64,000 bases of DNA from Actinomadura_E scrupuli. Its GTDB lineage: Bacteria; Actinomycetota; Actinomycetes; Streptosporangiales; Streptosporangiaceae. Positions within the stretch are counted from its first letter, which is position 1. Every line of letters starts with the position of its first letter. Both the position numbers and the translations under genes were made by a program. The notes under the pieces are model-generated. The model was not told the origin of the DNA, ran no database searches, and saw only the letters and a program-made list of their open reading frames with translations. Shown in pieces: positions 24,144 to 33,548 of this stretch. The stretch lies in contig NZ_JBPCCU010000008.1 in the NCBI RefSeq assembly GCF_050971785.1, forward strand, positions 330,727-394,726, in the 5' to 3' direction.

Positions 24144-24668
24144 ATGGAAGCCAGCAAGTCGATCCTTGAGCTGATCCGGGACGTCCCGGACTATCCCCAG
24201 CCCGGCATCGTGTTCAAGGACATCACCCCGCTGCTCGGCGACCCGACGGCGTTCGCCGCGATGGTCGACGCGGTCGTCCTGCACCACGGGCGCGGCACCA
24301 TCGACAAGATCGTCGGTATCGAGGCGCGCGGGTTCATCCTGGCCGCGCCGGTGGCGTACCACTTCGGCGCCGGGTTCGTCCCGGTCCGCAAGCAGGGCAA
24401 GCTGCCCGCGGCCACCTACGGCCAGACCTACGATCTGGAGTACGGCACCGCCACCCTGGAGGTCCACCAGGACGCCTTCCGGCCGGGGGACCGGGTGCTG
24501 ATCGTCGATGACGTGCTCGCGACCGGCGGCACCGCCGAGGCGGCCGCGTCCCTGGTCCGCCGGGCCGGCGGACATGTGGTGGGGCTCACAGTGCTGATGG
24601 AGCTCGGGTTTCTCGATGGCCGGGCCAGGCTCACCGACCTAGAGGTACATTCTCTGGTCACCGTGTGA
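24144..24668 (+). CDS. apt: adenine phosphoribosyltransferase
   Basis: 174 residues. Converts adenine and PRPP to AMP (purine salvage). The PRPP-binding motif VLIVDDVLATGG and the N-terminal DYPQPGIVFKDITPLL are diagnostic. ATG at 24144 has GGGGAGAG upstream; a frame extension to 24108 would begin inside the palindromic element and is rejected. Apt followed by rsh is the usual actinobacterial order. Confidence 0.96.
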   Translation: MEASKSILELIRDVPDYPQPGIVFKDITPLLGDPTAFAAMVDAVVLHHGRGTIDKIVGIEARGFILAAPVAYHFGAGFVPVRKQGKLPAATYGQTYDLEYGTATLEVHQDAFRPGDRVLIVDDVLATGGTAEAAASLVRRAGGHVVGLTVLMELGFLDGRARLTDLEVHSLVTV

Positions 24669-24769
24669 TGCCCGCAGGCCCGAAACCGCAGTTCGGCGCG
24701 GGGAACAAATGGGCGGCGGATACACTTGGCGTCACGACGGAGTCGCGCGTGCGGTTATGAGGAGGCTGG

Positions 24770-27220
24770 GTGCCGGGTGAGGTGGTCTCGACCGACGCGG
24801 TGACGGATGCCACGGCGCACGATGCCGTGACCTCCGGGAGCGCACCGGCGCCTGCTGCGCCGCGCGCCGTGCCGCCGGTCACCCCCGAGGACTCCTCCGG
24901 TGCGCCCGCGGGCAGCGATGCCCCCGCCTCGGACGCCCAGCGGGCCTCCGCTCCGGGTTCGGGGTCGGCGCCGGCCTCGATTCCACCATCCGCCGCCCGG
25001 GTGCGCCGACGGCTCGCTCGACTGGGCGCCCAGCGCGGACCCATCATGAATCCGGTACTGGAACCTCTCACCAAGACCGTCCGCAACACGCATCCCAAAG
25101 CGGACCTCAAGCTGATCGAACACGCGTACGACGTCGCGGCGCACTACCACCGCGAGCAGAAGCGCAAGAGCGGCGACCCCTACATCACCCACCCGCTCGC
25201 GGTGACGACCATCCTCGCCGAGCTGGGGATGAACCAGGAGACGCTGTGCGCGGCCCTGCTGCACGACACCGTCGAGGACACCCCCTACACCATCGACGAG
25301 CTCCGTAAGGACTTCGGCGACGAGATCGCGGCCCTGGTCGACGGGGTCACCAAGCTCGACAAGGTCAAGTACGGCGAGGCGGCCGAGGCCGAGACCGTCC
25401 GCAAGATGGTCGTGGCGATGTCCCGCGACATCCGGGTCCTGGTGATCAAACTGGCGGACCGGCTGCACAACATGCGGACGCTGCGCTACCTCCCCCGCCA
25501 CAAGCAGGAGAAGAAGGCCCGCGAGACGCTGGAGATCTTCGCTCCGCTGGCGCACCGGCTCGGCATGAACACCCTCAAGTGGGAGCTCGAGGACCTCGCG
25601 TTCGCCACGATGTACCCCAAGCGGTTCGACGAGATCGCCCGGCTGGTGTCCGAGCGGGCGCCCCGGCGCGACATCTTCCTGCAGGAGGTCATCGAGAACG
25701 TCTCGTCCGACCTGCGCGAGGCCAAGATCAAGGCCACGGTGACGGGTCGGCCGAAGCACTACTACTCCGTCTACCAGAAGATGATCGCCCGCGACTGCAG
25801 CTTCGACGACATCTACGACCTGGTCGGCATCCGGGTCCTGGTGGACTCCGTCCGCGACTGCTACGCGGCCCTCGGCTCGATCCACGCGCGCTGGAACCCG
25901 GTCCCCGGCCGGTTCAAGGACTACATCGCGATGCCGAAGTTCAACATGTACCAGTCGCTGCACACGACGGTGATCGGGCCCGAGGGCAAGCCGGTCGAGC
26001 TGCAGATCCGCACCTGGGGCATGCACCGCCGGGCGGAGTACGGCGTCGCCGCGCACTGGAAGTACAAGGAGGAGACGGTCGCCGGCCGCAAGGCCGCCGA
26101 CATGCAGTGGCTGCGCCAGCTGCTGGACTGGCAGAAGGAGACGGCCGACCCCGCCGAGTTCCTGGAGTCGCTGCGCTTCGACCTGTCGGTCTCGGAGGTG
26201 TTCGTCTTCACCCCCAAGGGCGACGTGATCGCCCTGCCGCAGGGCGCCACCCCGGTCGACTTCGCCTACGCCATCCACACCGAGGTGGGCCACCGCACGA
26301 TCGGCGCCCGGGTCAACGGGCGGCTCGTCCCGCTGGAGTCCACCCTCGACAACGGCGACACCGTCGAGATCTTCACCTCCAAGTCGCAGGACGCCGGGCC
26401 GTCCCGGGACTGGCTGAACTTCGCCAAGAGCGCCCGCGCCCGCAACAAGATCAAGCACTGGTTCTCCAAGGAGCGCCGCGACACCGCGATCGAGACCGGC
26501 AAGGACTCGATCGCCCGTGCCATGCGCAAGCAGAACCTCCCGCTGCAGCGCATGATGTCGGGCGAGGCGCTCCTCGCCCTGGCCAGGGACCTGCGCTATC
26601 CCGACGTCTCCGCGCTGTACGCCGCCGTGGGGGAGGGCCACGTCACGGCCCAGGGGGTCGTGCAGAAGCTGGTGCAGGCGCTCGGCGGCGCCGAGAGCGC
26701 CGACGAGGACCTGGCCGAGACCGCGTTCCCCACCCGCCGCAAGCGCACCCGCCCGGTCGGCGACCCCGGCGTGGTCGTCGCGGGCGATCCGGACGTCTGG
26801 GTCCGCCTGTCGCGCTGCTGCACCCCGGTGCCCGGCGACGAGATCGTCGGCTTCGTGACCCGCGGCAACGGCGTCTCGGTGCACCGGGTCGACTGTGTCA
26901 ACGTCACCGAGCTCAAGAACCAGCCGGAGCGCCTGGTCGACGTCAAGTGGTCGCCCGGCGAGGACTCGGTCTTCCTGGTCGCGATCCAGGTGGAGGCGCT
27001 GGACCGGCCGCGGCTGCTGTCGGACGTCACCCGGGTGCTGTCCGACCAGCACGTCAACATCCTGTCGGCCTCGGTGACCACCACCCGGGACCGGGTGGCG
27101 GTCAGCCGGTTCACCTTCGAGATGGGCGATCCCAAGCACCTGGGGCACGTGCTCAAGGCGGTCCGCACCATCGACGGCGTCTACGACGTCTACCGCGTCA
27201 CCAGCGGCAGCGGGTCGTAG
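24770..27220 (+). CDS. relA: bifunctional (p)ppGpp synthetase/hydrolase (RelA/SpoT homologue)
   Basis: 816 residues. The HD hydrolase domain (THPLAVTTIL, LLHDTVEDT) is intact, then the synthetase domain (GRPKHYYSVYQKM and the FKDYIAMPKFNMYQSLHTTV segment), TGS (VFTPKGDVIALPQGAT), a Cys/His-containing RIS region (SRCCTPVPGDEIVGF) and a C-terminal ACT domain. It should both make and degrade the stringent alarmone. The first ~85 residues are a Ser/Ala/Pro-rich extension. GTG start with GAGGAGG upstream. Confidence 0.96.
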   Translation: MPGEVVSTDAVTDATAHDAVTSGSAPAPAAPRAVPPVTPEDSSGAPAGSDAPASDAQRASAPGSGSAPASIPPSAARVRRRLARLGAQRGPIMNPVLEPLTKTVRNTHPKADLKLIEHAYDVAAHYHREQKRKSGDPYITHPLAVTTILAELGMNQETLCAALLHDTVEDTPYTIDELRKDFGDEIAALVDGVTKLDKVKYGEAAEAETVRKMVVAMSRDIRVLVIKLADRLHNMRTLRYLPRHKQEKKARETLEIFAPLAHRLGMNTLKWELEDLAFATMYPKRFDEIARLVSERAPRRDIFLQEVIENVSSDLREAKIKATVTGRPKHYYSVYQKMIARDCSFDDIYDLVGIRVLVDSVRDCYAALGSIHARWNPVPGRFKDYIAMPKFNMYQSLHTTVIGPEGKPVELQIRTWGMHRRAEYGVAAHWKYKEETVAGRKAADMQWLRQLLDWQKETADPAEFLESLRFDLSVSEVFVFTPKGDVIALPQGATPVDFAYAIHTEVGHRTIGARVNGRLVPLESTLDNGDTVEIFTSKSQDAGPSRDWLNFAKSARARNKIKHWFSKERRDTAIETGKDSIARAMRKQNLPLQRMMSGEALLALARDLRYPDVSALYAAVGEGHVTAQGVVQKLVQALGGAESADEDLAETAFPTRRKRTRPVGDPGVVVAGDPDVWVRLSRCCTPVPGDEIVGFVTRGNGVSVHRVDCVNVTELKNQPERLVDVKWSPGEDSVFLVAIQVEALDRPRLLSDVTRVLSDQHVNILSASVTTTRDRVAVSRFTFEMGDPKHLGHVLKAVRTIDGVYDVYRVTSGSGS

Positions 27221-27230
27221 CGGCTCCGGC

Positions 27231-27275
27231 ATGACGGTGGCCCGTCCCCCCGCGCCGGGGACGGGCCACCGTCAT
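27231..27275. terminator. bidirectional terminator between rsh and aspS
   Basis: A perfect 19-bp inverted repeat (27231-27249 and 27257-27275) with a 7-base loop lies between convergent genes. Its stem is strong in both directions; as usual in actinomycetes there is no U-tract. Confidence 0.85.
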
Positions 27276-27282
27276 GAGGGCC

Positions 27283-29028
27283 TCAGGCGCCGGGCGTGGC
27301 GTCGACCCCGGCCTCCTTGCGCTGCTCGCCGGTGATCGGCGTGGGCGCCCCGGTGAGCGGGTCGTGGCCCGACGCGGCCTTCGGGAAGGCGATCACGTCC
27401 CGGATCGAGTCGTGCCCGGCCAGCAGCATGATCGTCCGGTCCCAGCCGAAGGCGATCCCGCCGTGCGGCGGCGGGCCGTAGGCGAAGGCCTCCAGCAGGA
27501 AGCCGAACTTCGACTCGGCGTCCTGCTTGGACAGGCCCAGGGTGTCGAAGACCCGCTGCTGCATCTCGGCGCGGTGGATACGGATCGAGCCGCCACCGAT
27601 CTCGTTGCCGTTGCAGACGATGTCGTACGCGTCGGCGAGGGCCTCACCCGGGCGCTCGTGGAAGGAGTCGGCCCATTCGGGCTTGGGCGCCGTGAACGGG
27701 TGGTGCACCGGGGTCCAGCCGATCTCGTTGCCGTCCTCGTCGGTCACCGGCTCGAACATCGGGGCGTCGACGACCCACAGGAACGACCACTGCGACTCGT
27801 CGATGAGGCCACAGCGGCGGCCGATCTCCAGCCGGGCGGCCCCCAGCAGCTCCTGGGAGGCGTGCGGCCGGCCGGCGGCGAAGAACACCGCGTCACCGGG
27901 CCCGGCGCCGGTCTGCGCGGCCAGCCCCGCCCGCTCCTGCTCGGACAGGTTCTTGGCGACCGGGCCGCCGAGCGTCCCGTCCTGCTGGACGAGCACGTAC
28001 GCCAGGCCCCGGGCGCCGCGCGACTTCGCCCAGTCCTGCCAGCCGTCGAGCTCCTTGCGGGTCTGGGACGCGCCGCCGGGCATCACGACCGCGCCCACGT
28101 AGGGCGCCTGGAAGACCCGGAAGGACGTGTCGGCGAAATAGCCGGTCATCTCGACCAGCTCGTTGCCGAACCGGAGGTCGGGCTTGTCCGAGCCGTACCG
28201 CGCCATGGCGTCGGCGTAGGTCATGCGAGGGATCGGCCGCGGCACCTCGTGCCCGGCGATCTCCTTCCAGAGGGTGGCGACCAGGTCCTCGCCCACCTGC
28301 AGGACGTCCTCCTGCTCGGCGAACGACATCTCGATGTCGATCTGGGTGAACTCGGGCTGCCGGTCGGCCCGGGAGTCCTCGTCCCGGTAGCAGCGCGCGA
28401 TCTGGTAGTACCGCTCCAGCCCGGAGACCATCAGCAGCTGCTTGAACAGCTGCGGTGACTGCGGCAGCGCGTACCAGTTGCCGGGCTTGAGCCGCACCGG
28501 CACCAGGAAGTCGCGGGCGCCCTCCGGGGTGGACCGGGTGAGCGTCGGGGTCTCCACGTTGACGAACCGGTGCTCGCGCATCACGTCGTGGACCAGGAAC
28601 GAGGCGTCCGAGCGGATCCGCATCGCGCGGGCGACGGCGTCCCGGCGGATGTCGAGGTAGCGGTACTTCAGCCGTACCTCCTCGTTGACCGTCACGTCGC
28701 CCTCGATCGGGAAGGGCAGCGGGGCGGCCTCGGAGAGCACCTGGATCTCGGCGGCGACGACCTCCACGGCACCGGTCGGCAGCTCGGGGTTCTCGTTGCC
28801 CTCCGGCCGCGCCCGGACCTCGCCGGTGACCACGACACAGAACTCCGACCGCAGGTCGTGGGCGGTGTCCTCCTCGCGGAAGACCACCTGGACGGTGCCG
28901 GAGCCGTCGCGCAGGTCGATGAACGTCACGCCGCCGTGGTCGCGTCTGCGCGCCACCCAGCCCGCAAGGGTCACCTTGTCACCGGCGTGCTCCCTGCGGA
29001 GCGAACCGGCCTCGTGCGAGCGAATCAT
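27283..29028 (-). CDS. aspS: aspartyl-tRNA synthetase
   Basis: 581 residues, class II. N-terminal OB-fold anticodon domain (TLAGWVARRRDHGGVTFIDLRD), catalytic core with motif 2 (RCYRDEDSRADRQPEFTQIDIE), the bacterial-type GAD insertion, and motif 3 (GIAFGWDRTIMLLAG). Its ATG overlaps the hisS stop by four bases, so it is coupled as the last gene of the MBL-hisS-aspS operon. Confidence 0.97.
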   Translation of the reverse strand: MIRSHEAGSLRREHAGDKVTLAGWVARRRDHGGVTFIDLRDGSGTVQVVFREEDTAHDLRSEFCVVVTGEVRARPEGNENPELPTGAVEVVAAEIQVLSEAAPLPFPIEGDVTVNEEVRLKYRYLDIRRDAVARAMRIRSDASFLVHDVMREHRFVNVETPTLTRSTPEGARDFLVPVRLKPGNWYALPQSPQLFKQLLMVSGLERYYQIARCYRDEDSRADRQPEFTQIDIEMSFAEQEDVLQVGEDLVATLWKEIAGHEVPRPIPRMTYADAMARYGSDKPDLRFGNELVEMTGYFADTSFRVFQAPYVGAVVMPGGASQTRKELDGWQDWAKSRGARGLAYVLVQQDGTLGGPVAKNLSEQERAGLAAQTGAGPGDAVFFAAGRPHASQELLGAARLEIGRRCGLIDESQWSFLWVVDAPMFEPVTDEDGNEIGWTPVHHPFTAPKPEWADSFHERPGEALADAYDIVCNGNEIGGGSIRIHRAEMQQRVFDTLGLSKQDAESKFGFLLEAFAYGPPPHGGIAFGWDRTIMLLAGHDSIRDVIAFPKAASGHDPLTGAPTPITGEQRKEAGVDATPGA

Positions 29029-30287
29029 GAAAGCTTCCCCTTGATGACATCGATGATCTCAGTGAGCGCCACGGCGGCCTGGTCACCGGTGGCCAGGTCC
29101 TTCAGCTGCGCGGACCCGGCGGCGATGTCCCGGTCACCGAGGATCACGGCGTACGCGGCCCCGGAGCGGCCTGCGCTCTTCATGGCGCCCTTGAGCCCCT
29201 TGCCGCCGTAGGACATGTCGGCGGCGATCCCGGCCCGGCGCAGCCCGGCCACCACGGAGAAGATCTTCCGTTCCGCCGCCTCGCCGAGGGGCACGCCGTA
29301 CACGCTCACCGGTGCCGTGGCGGTGCCGGAGACGCCCTCGGCCTCCATCGCCAGCACGGTGCGGTCCAGCCCGAGGCCGAAACCGATGCCGGGCAGCGGC
29401 GGGCCGCCGATCGTCTCCGACAGCCCGTCGTAGCGCCCGCCGCCCCCGATGCCGGACTGGGCGCCCAGCAGCGGGTGGTCGAACTCGTACAGGGTCCGCA
29501 TGTAGTAGTCCAGGCCGCGCACCAGCCGCGGATCGTCGGTCCATGGGATCGACAGGTCGCCGAGCAGCTCGCGGACCTTGTCGTGGTGCGCCTTGCAGTC
29601 GCCGCACAGGTGATCGGTGATCAACGGGGCGTCCGCGACCTGGGCCCGCACCTCCGGGCGCTTGTCGTCCAGCACCCGCAGCGGGTTGATCTCGATGCGC
29701 TCCCGGGTCGCCTCGTCCAGGTCCAGGCCGCGCAGGAACTCCTGGAGCGCCAGCCGGTAGCCCGGCCGGCACTCGGCGCAGCCCAGCGAGTTGAGCTTCA
29801 GCTCGAGCCGGGTGATGCCCAGGTCGCGGTAGAAGTCCCAGGCGATAGCGATGGTCTCGACGTCCAGCGCCGGGTCCTCGCTGCCCAGCGCCTCCAGGTT
29901 GACCTGGTAGAACTGCCGGTAGCGGCCCGCCTGCGGCCGCTCGTAGCGGAACGCGGGGCCGGTGGCCCACACCTTCACCGGCAGGGCGCCCTTGTGCAGC
30001 CCGTTCTCCAGCACCGAGCGCAGCACCCCCGCGGTGAACTCCGGGCGCAGCGTGATCGAGCGGCCGCCCCGGTCCTGGAAGGTGTACATCTCCTTGGTCA
30101 CCACGTCGGTCGACTCGCCGACGCCGCGCGCGAACAACTGGGTGTCCTCGAACACCGGAAGTTCCATGTAGCCGTACCCGGCGCGGGCGGCGGCCGCGGC
30201 GAACGCGTCACGGGCGGCGAGATAGGCCGCCGACCGCGGCGGCACGTATTCACTGACCCCCTTGGGGGCCTGGAAGCTCGAACTCAT
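29025..30287 (-). CDS. hisS: histidyl-tRNA synthetase
   Basis: 420 residues, class II. Starts with the usual FQAPKGVSEYVPP; motif 2 FRYERPQAGRYRQFYQVN, histidine-A motif LVRGLDYYMRTLYEF and the GGGRYDGL loop are present, with the C-terminal anticodon domain (VYGVPLGEAAERKIF...). It lies six bases downstream of the hydrolase gene on the minus strand. Confidence 0.97.
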   Translation of the reverse strand: MSSSFQAPKGVSEYVPPRSAAYLAARDAFAAAAARAGYGYMELPVFEDTQLFARGVGESTDVVTKEMYTFQDRGGRSITLRPEFTAGVLRSVLENGLHKGALPVKVWATGPAFRYERPQAGRYRQFYQVNLEALGSEDPALDVETIAIAWDFYRDLGITRLELKLNSLGCAECRPGYRLALQEFLRGLDLDEATRERIEINPLRVLDDKRPEVRAQVADAPLITDHLCGDCKAHHDKVRELLGDLSIPWTDDPRLVRGLDYYMRTLYEFDHPLLGAQSGIGGGGRYDGLSETIGGPPLPGIGFGLGLDRTVLAMEAEGVSGTATAPVSVYGVPLGEAAERKIFSVVAGLRRAGIAADMSYGGKGLKGAMKSAGRSGAAYAVILGDRDIAAGSAQLKDLATGDQAAVALTEIIDVIKGKLS

Positions 30288-30293
30288 AGTCTT

Positions 30294-31016
30294 TCAGAGG
30301 CCTTTACTGGGTGCGTCGGGCCGGGGGCGCGCCTCACCGGCTCGCGCGGGCTGCAGGTCCACGAGATACGGGTTGGTGGCGCGCTCGCGGCCGATGGTGG
30401 TCTGCGGGCCGTGCCCGGGCAGGACGACGGTCTCGTCCGGCAGTGTCAAGCACACGCTCGCCAGGCTGCGCAGGATGGTCGGGTGGTCGCCGCCGGGCAG
30501 GTCGGAGCGCCCGATGGACCCGGCGAAGAGCAGGTCGCCCGAGAACAGCACCTCGGGGATCTCCTCGGCGGCCGGCGTCCGGAAGGTCACCGACCCGGGC
30601 GTATGGCCCGGTGCGTGGTCGACGGTCAGCCGCAGCCCGGCCAGCTCGAGCACGGCGCCGTCGGCGAGTTCCCGCACGTCGTCCGGCTCGGAGAAGGTGA
30701 TCCCGCCGAACAGCTGCTGCCCGGGGGTGAGCGAGAGCCCCCGCGCCGGATCGGACAGCAGCGCCCGGTCGTCCGGGTGGATGTAGGCCGGCACGTCCCG
30801 GGCCCCGCAGACCGGGGCCACGGACCAGACATGATCGATATGGCCATGGGTGAGCACGACGGCGACCGGCTTGAGCCGGTGCTCGCGCAGCACCTCGTCG
30901 ATCCCGGCCTCGGCGTCCTGCCCGGGATCGATGATCACGCATTCCTCACCCGCGGCGGGTGCCACGACATAGCAATTCGCGGCGAACGATCCTGCGGGGA
31001 ATCCGGCGACGAACAC
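30294..31016 (-). CDS. metallo-beta-lactamase-fold hydrolase (glyoxalase II-like)
   Basis: 240 residues. Zinc-binding HxHxDH is present as THGHIDHVW, with later ligands in HAPGHTPGS, FSGDLLF and GHGPQT. Small single-domain members hydrolyse thioesters such as hydroxyacyl-thiols; the actual substrate is unknown. The GTG at 31016 has GAAGGG upstream and gives the conserved start VFVAGFPAGSFAANCYVV; an open frame to 31112 is less likely. First gene of the operon with hisS and aspS, divergent from the cyclophilin. Confidence 0.88.
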   Translation of the reverse strand: MFVAGFPAGSFAANCYVVAPAAGEECVIIDPGQDAEAGIDEVLREHRLKPVAVVLTHGHIDHVWSVAPVCGARDVPAYIHPDDRALLSDPARGLSLTPGQQLFGGITFSEPDDVRELADGAVLELAGLRLTVDHAPGHTPGSVTFRTPAAEEIPEVLFSGDLLFAGSIGRSDLPGGDHPTILRSLASVCLTLPDETVVLPGHGPQTTIGRERATNPYLVDLQPARAGEARPRPDAPSKGL

Positions 31017-31265
31017 GGTCGTCCCTTCGTTACGCGTGTTGGCGGTTCTTCGAGGGTACCGGCGGGGCTCCCACGACGGCGAACGAGATAGCCGTGTCGC
31101 CGGATCGGGCACCGCCGGGTGGCACGGCCGGGCCGGGAAGACGACCCGGTCCGCATCACCGGCCCAGGAACGCTACGATGCGCAGCACGTTTACCTGATC
31201 AACGGGCTGATTGGTCAAGGATTCAGCGGAATTCGGTGCGAGGGCACCGCGAGGAGGGCATCCAG

Positions 31266-32075
31266 GTGGCGGGCATGGACCGCAAGAAGCAGCTCGCGCG
31301 GCAGCGCTACGAGCGCCAGCAGCAGCGGCGTGCCGTCCAGGAACGGCAGGCGCGCCGGGTCAAGGTCATCGGAGGCGTGACGGCGATCGTGCTGCTGGGC
31401 GGCGCGGGGGCCGGTGTCGCCGTGGCCATGAGCAGCGACGACGAGCCGAAGGCCAAGACGCCCGAGGCCGCCGCGACCCCGACGCCGCAGCCGGCCGTCA
31501 AGCCCGGTGAGTGCGGCTACCTCGACTCGCCCGACCAGGGCGCGCCGAAGGGCCTGGGCAAGCCCCCGGTCAAGCCGGCCTACAAGGGCAACGTCACGGC
31601 CACGGTCAAGACCAACCTCGGTGACGTCAAGGTGAGCCTCGACGCCGCCAAGGCGCCGTGCACGGTGGCCTCCTTCGCCTATCTGGCGGGCAAGAACTAC
31701 TTCGACAAGACCCAGTGCCACCGGCTGACCACCGGCTCCCTGCAGGTCCTGCAGTGCGGGGACCCGACGGGCTCCGGAGCGGGCGGTCCGGGGTACCGTT
31801 TCGCCAACGAGAACACCACCGGCGCCAAGTACACCCGCGGCGTCCTGGCGATGGCGCACAGCCAGCAGCCGGACAGCAACGGCAGCCAGTTCTTCATCGT
31901 CTACGGTGATTCGAAGGATCTGCCGGCCGACTACACGGTGTTCGGCAAGGTGACCTCGGGGCTGGACGTCATCGACGAGGTGGCAAAGGCGGGGTCCGAC
32001 AATTCCGGCGGAACCGGGGACGGCAAGCCCAAGAAGAAGATCGAGATTAACGACGTCACGATCACCAAGAAATAG
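31266..32075 (+). CDS. membrane-anchored cyclophilin-type peptidyl-prolyl isomerase
   Basis: 269 residues from a GTG preceded by GAGGAGGG. An N-terminal Lys/Arg/Gln-rich cytoplasmic segment is followed by one membrane helix (about 33-53), a Pro/Thr linker and a cyclophilin domain (FAYLAGKNYFDKTQCHRL, GSQFFIVYGD, YTVFGKVTSGLDVID). It isomerises Xaa-Pro bonds outside the membrane, probably as an export-folding catalyst. The conserved position beside hisS and the DUF349 gene is common in actinomycetes. Confidence 0.92.
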   Translation: MAGMDRKKQLARQRYERQQQRRAVQERQARRVKVIGGVTAIVLLGGAGAGVAVAMSSDDEPKAKTPEAAATPTPQPAVKPGECGYLDSPDQGAPKGLGKPPVKPAYKGNVTATVKTNLGDVKVSLDAAKAPCTVASFAYLAGKNYFDKTQCHRLTTGSLQVLQCGDPTGSGAGGPGYRFANENTTGAKYTRGVLAMAHSQQPDSNGSQFFIVYGDSKDLPADYTVFGKVTSGLDVIDEVAKAGSDNSGGTGDGKPKKKIEINDVTITKK

Positions 32076-32100
32076 TGTGACAGAGGGCTAAGGTTTGGAG

Positions 32101-32130
32101 GGTCCGGCCCGAAAGCGAACAGGCCGGACC
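32101..32130 (+). terminator. hairpin after the cyclophilin gene
   Basis: GGTCCGGCC (32101-32109) and GGCCGGACC (32122-32130) form a perfect 9-bp stem with a 12-base loop, 26 bases after the stop codon. No U-tract. Confidence 0.6.
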
Positions 32131-32147
32131 ATGACGCAGGAGGCAAC

Positions 32148-32225
32148 GTGTCCAGCGCCACCGATCCGCTGATGGGCCCGGTGTCGTGTCGACGAGAACG
32201 GCGCGGTCTGGGAGGTCAACGGTGA
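32148..32225 (+). CDS. 25-codon upstream ORF overlapping the DUF349 gene
   Basis: GTG at 32148 has an excellent CAGGAGG site five to six bases upstream and encodes 25 residues beginning MSSATDPLMGPV. Its TGA (32223-32225) overlaps the GTG of the next gene in the GTGA arrangement seen at coupled genes in this window. Within it, 32186-32209 repeats 21 of 24 bases of 32244-32267 in the downstream gene. It may be a coupled leader peptide or a frameshifted remnant of a duplicated gene start. Confidence 0.4.
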   Translation: MSSATDPLMGPVSCRRERRGLGGQR

Positions 32226-33451
32226 GCACCGATCCCTGGGGACGTGTCGACGAAGACGGCACGGTCTATGTGAAGACGGCCGACGGCGAGCGGGTCGTGG
32301 GGTCCTGGCAGGCCGGTGCCCCGGAAGAGGCCCTCGCCTACTTCAGGCGCAAGTACGACTCCCTGGTCACCGAGATCGAGCTTCTCGAGCAGCGGATCCG
32401 GACGACCGACCTGGCCCCCGCCCAGGCGCAGAGCGGCATCGACCGGCTCCGCGAGTCGGTGACCGGCGCGCACGCCGTGGGCGACCTCGACGCGCTCCTG
32501 CGGCGCCTGGAGACGCTGACCGGGGTGCTCGGCGAACGCCGCGAAGAGCTCAAGATCAAGCGGGAGCAGGCCCGCTCCGAGGCCCGCGAGATCAAGGAGC
32601 GCATCGTCGGCGAGGCCGAGCGCATTGCGGCGGAGGAGACGCACTGGAAGAACGGCGGGGAGCGGCTGCGCCAGCTGGTCGAGGAGTGGAAGGTCGCCGA
32701 GCGCATCGACCGGCCCACCGAGACCGCGCTGTGGAAGCGGCTGTCGAGTGCCCGCAACTCCTTCACCAAGCGCCGCAAGGCCTACTTCGCCACCCTGGAG
32801 GACCAGCGCGAGCACGCCCGGGAGGAGAAGGAGGGCCTGGTCACGGAGGCGGAGGCGCTGTGCGGCTCCACCGACTGGGCCGACACCGCGGCCGCCTACC
32901 GGGATCTCATGCAGCGGTGGAAGAGCGCCGGCCGGGCCGGCCGCGACACCGAGGAGGAGCTGTGGGCGCGGTTCAAGGCCGCGCAGGACACCTTCTTCGC
33001 CGCCCGCTCGGCGGCGTTCTCCGAGCGCGACGCGGAGCTGCGCGAGCACGGTGAGGCCAAGGAGAAGCTGCTGGCCGAGGCCGAGCGGCTGCTCCCGGTC
33101 ACCAACCTGCGCCAGGCCCGCCAGGCCCTGCGGTCCATCCAGGAGCGCTGGGAGGCCATCGGCATGGTCCCGCGCGACTCCCGCGACCGCCTCGAAGGGC
33201 GCCTCCGCAAGATCGAGGAGGCGGTGCGTGGCGCCGAGGACTCGGAGTGGCGGCGCACCAACCCGGAGGCCAGGGCCCGCGCCGAGGCCACCGTCGCCCA
33301 GCTGCGCACCTCGATCGAGCAGCTCGAGAAGCGGCTGGAGAAGGCCCGTGCGGCGGGCCGCGACAAGGACGTCAAGGACGCGGAGGAGGCGCTGACGGCC
33401 CGTCAGGCCTGGCTCGAAGAGGCCCAGCGGACCCTCGCCGAGTTCTCCTGA
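32222..33451 (+). CDS. DUF349 coiled-coil protein
   Basis: 409 residues, almost entirely charged helices (Glu/Arg/Lys-rich coiled coils) containing repeated DUF349 units: WKVAERIDRPTETALWKRL, WKSAGRAGRDTEEELWARF and WEAIGMVPRDSRDRLEGRL mark three copies of the W-K/E-x-I/A-G pattern. The N-terminus DPWGRVDEDGTVYVKTADGER is conserved in actinomycetes. Function is not established. The start at 32222 is supported by GGGAGG and homology; upstream lies a short ORF with a partial duplication of this start. Confidence 0.88.
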   Translation: MSTDPWGRVDEDGTVYVKTADGERVVGSWQAGAPEEALAYFRRKYDSLVTEIELLEQRIRTTDLAPAQAQSGIDRLRESVTGAHAVGDLDALLRRLETLTGVLGERREELKIKREQARSEAREIKERIVGEAERIAAEETHWKNGGERLRQLVEEWKVAERIDRPTETALWKRLSSARNSFTKRRKAYFATLEDQREHAREEKEGLVTEAEALCGSTDWADTAAAYRDLMQRWKSAGRAGRDTEEELWARFKAAQDTFFAARSAAFSERDAELREHGEAKEKLLAEAERLLPVTNLRQARQALRSIQERWEAIGMVPRDSRDRLEGRLRKIEEAVRGAEDSEWRRTNPEARARAEATVAQLRTSIEQLEKRLEKARAAGRDKDVKDAEEALTARQAWLEEAQRTLAEFS

Positions 33452-33548
33452 GGCTCCCGCCCGGCCGTTGCAGGCTTGCGCCGGGCCGTTCCGGGCCTCC
33501 GCCGGGTCGCCGCGCGGCCCCGGCCGGACCGGTGTGCGGCCCCCGGGG

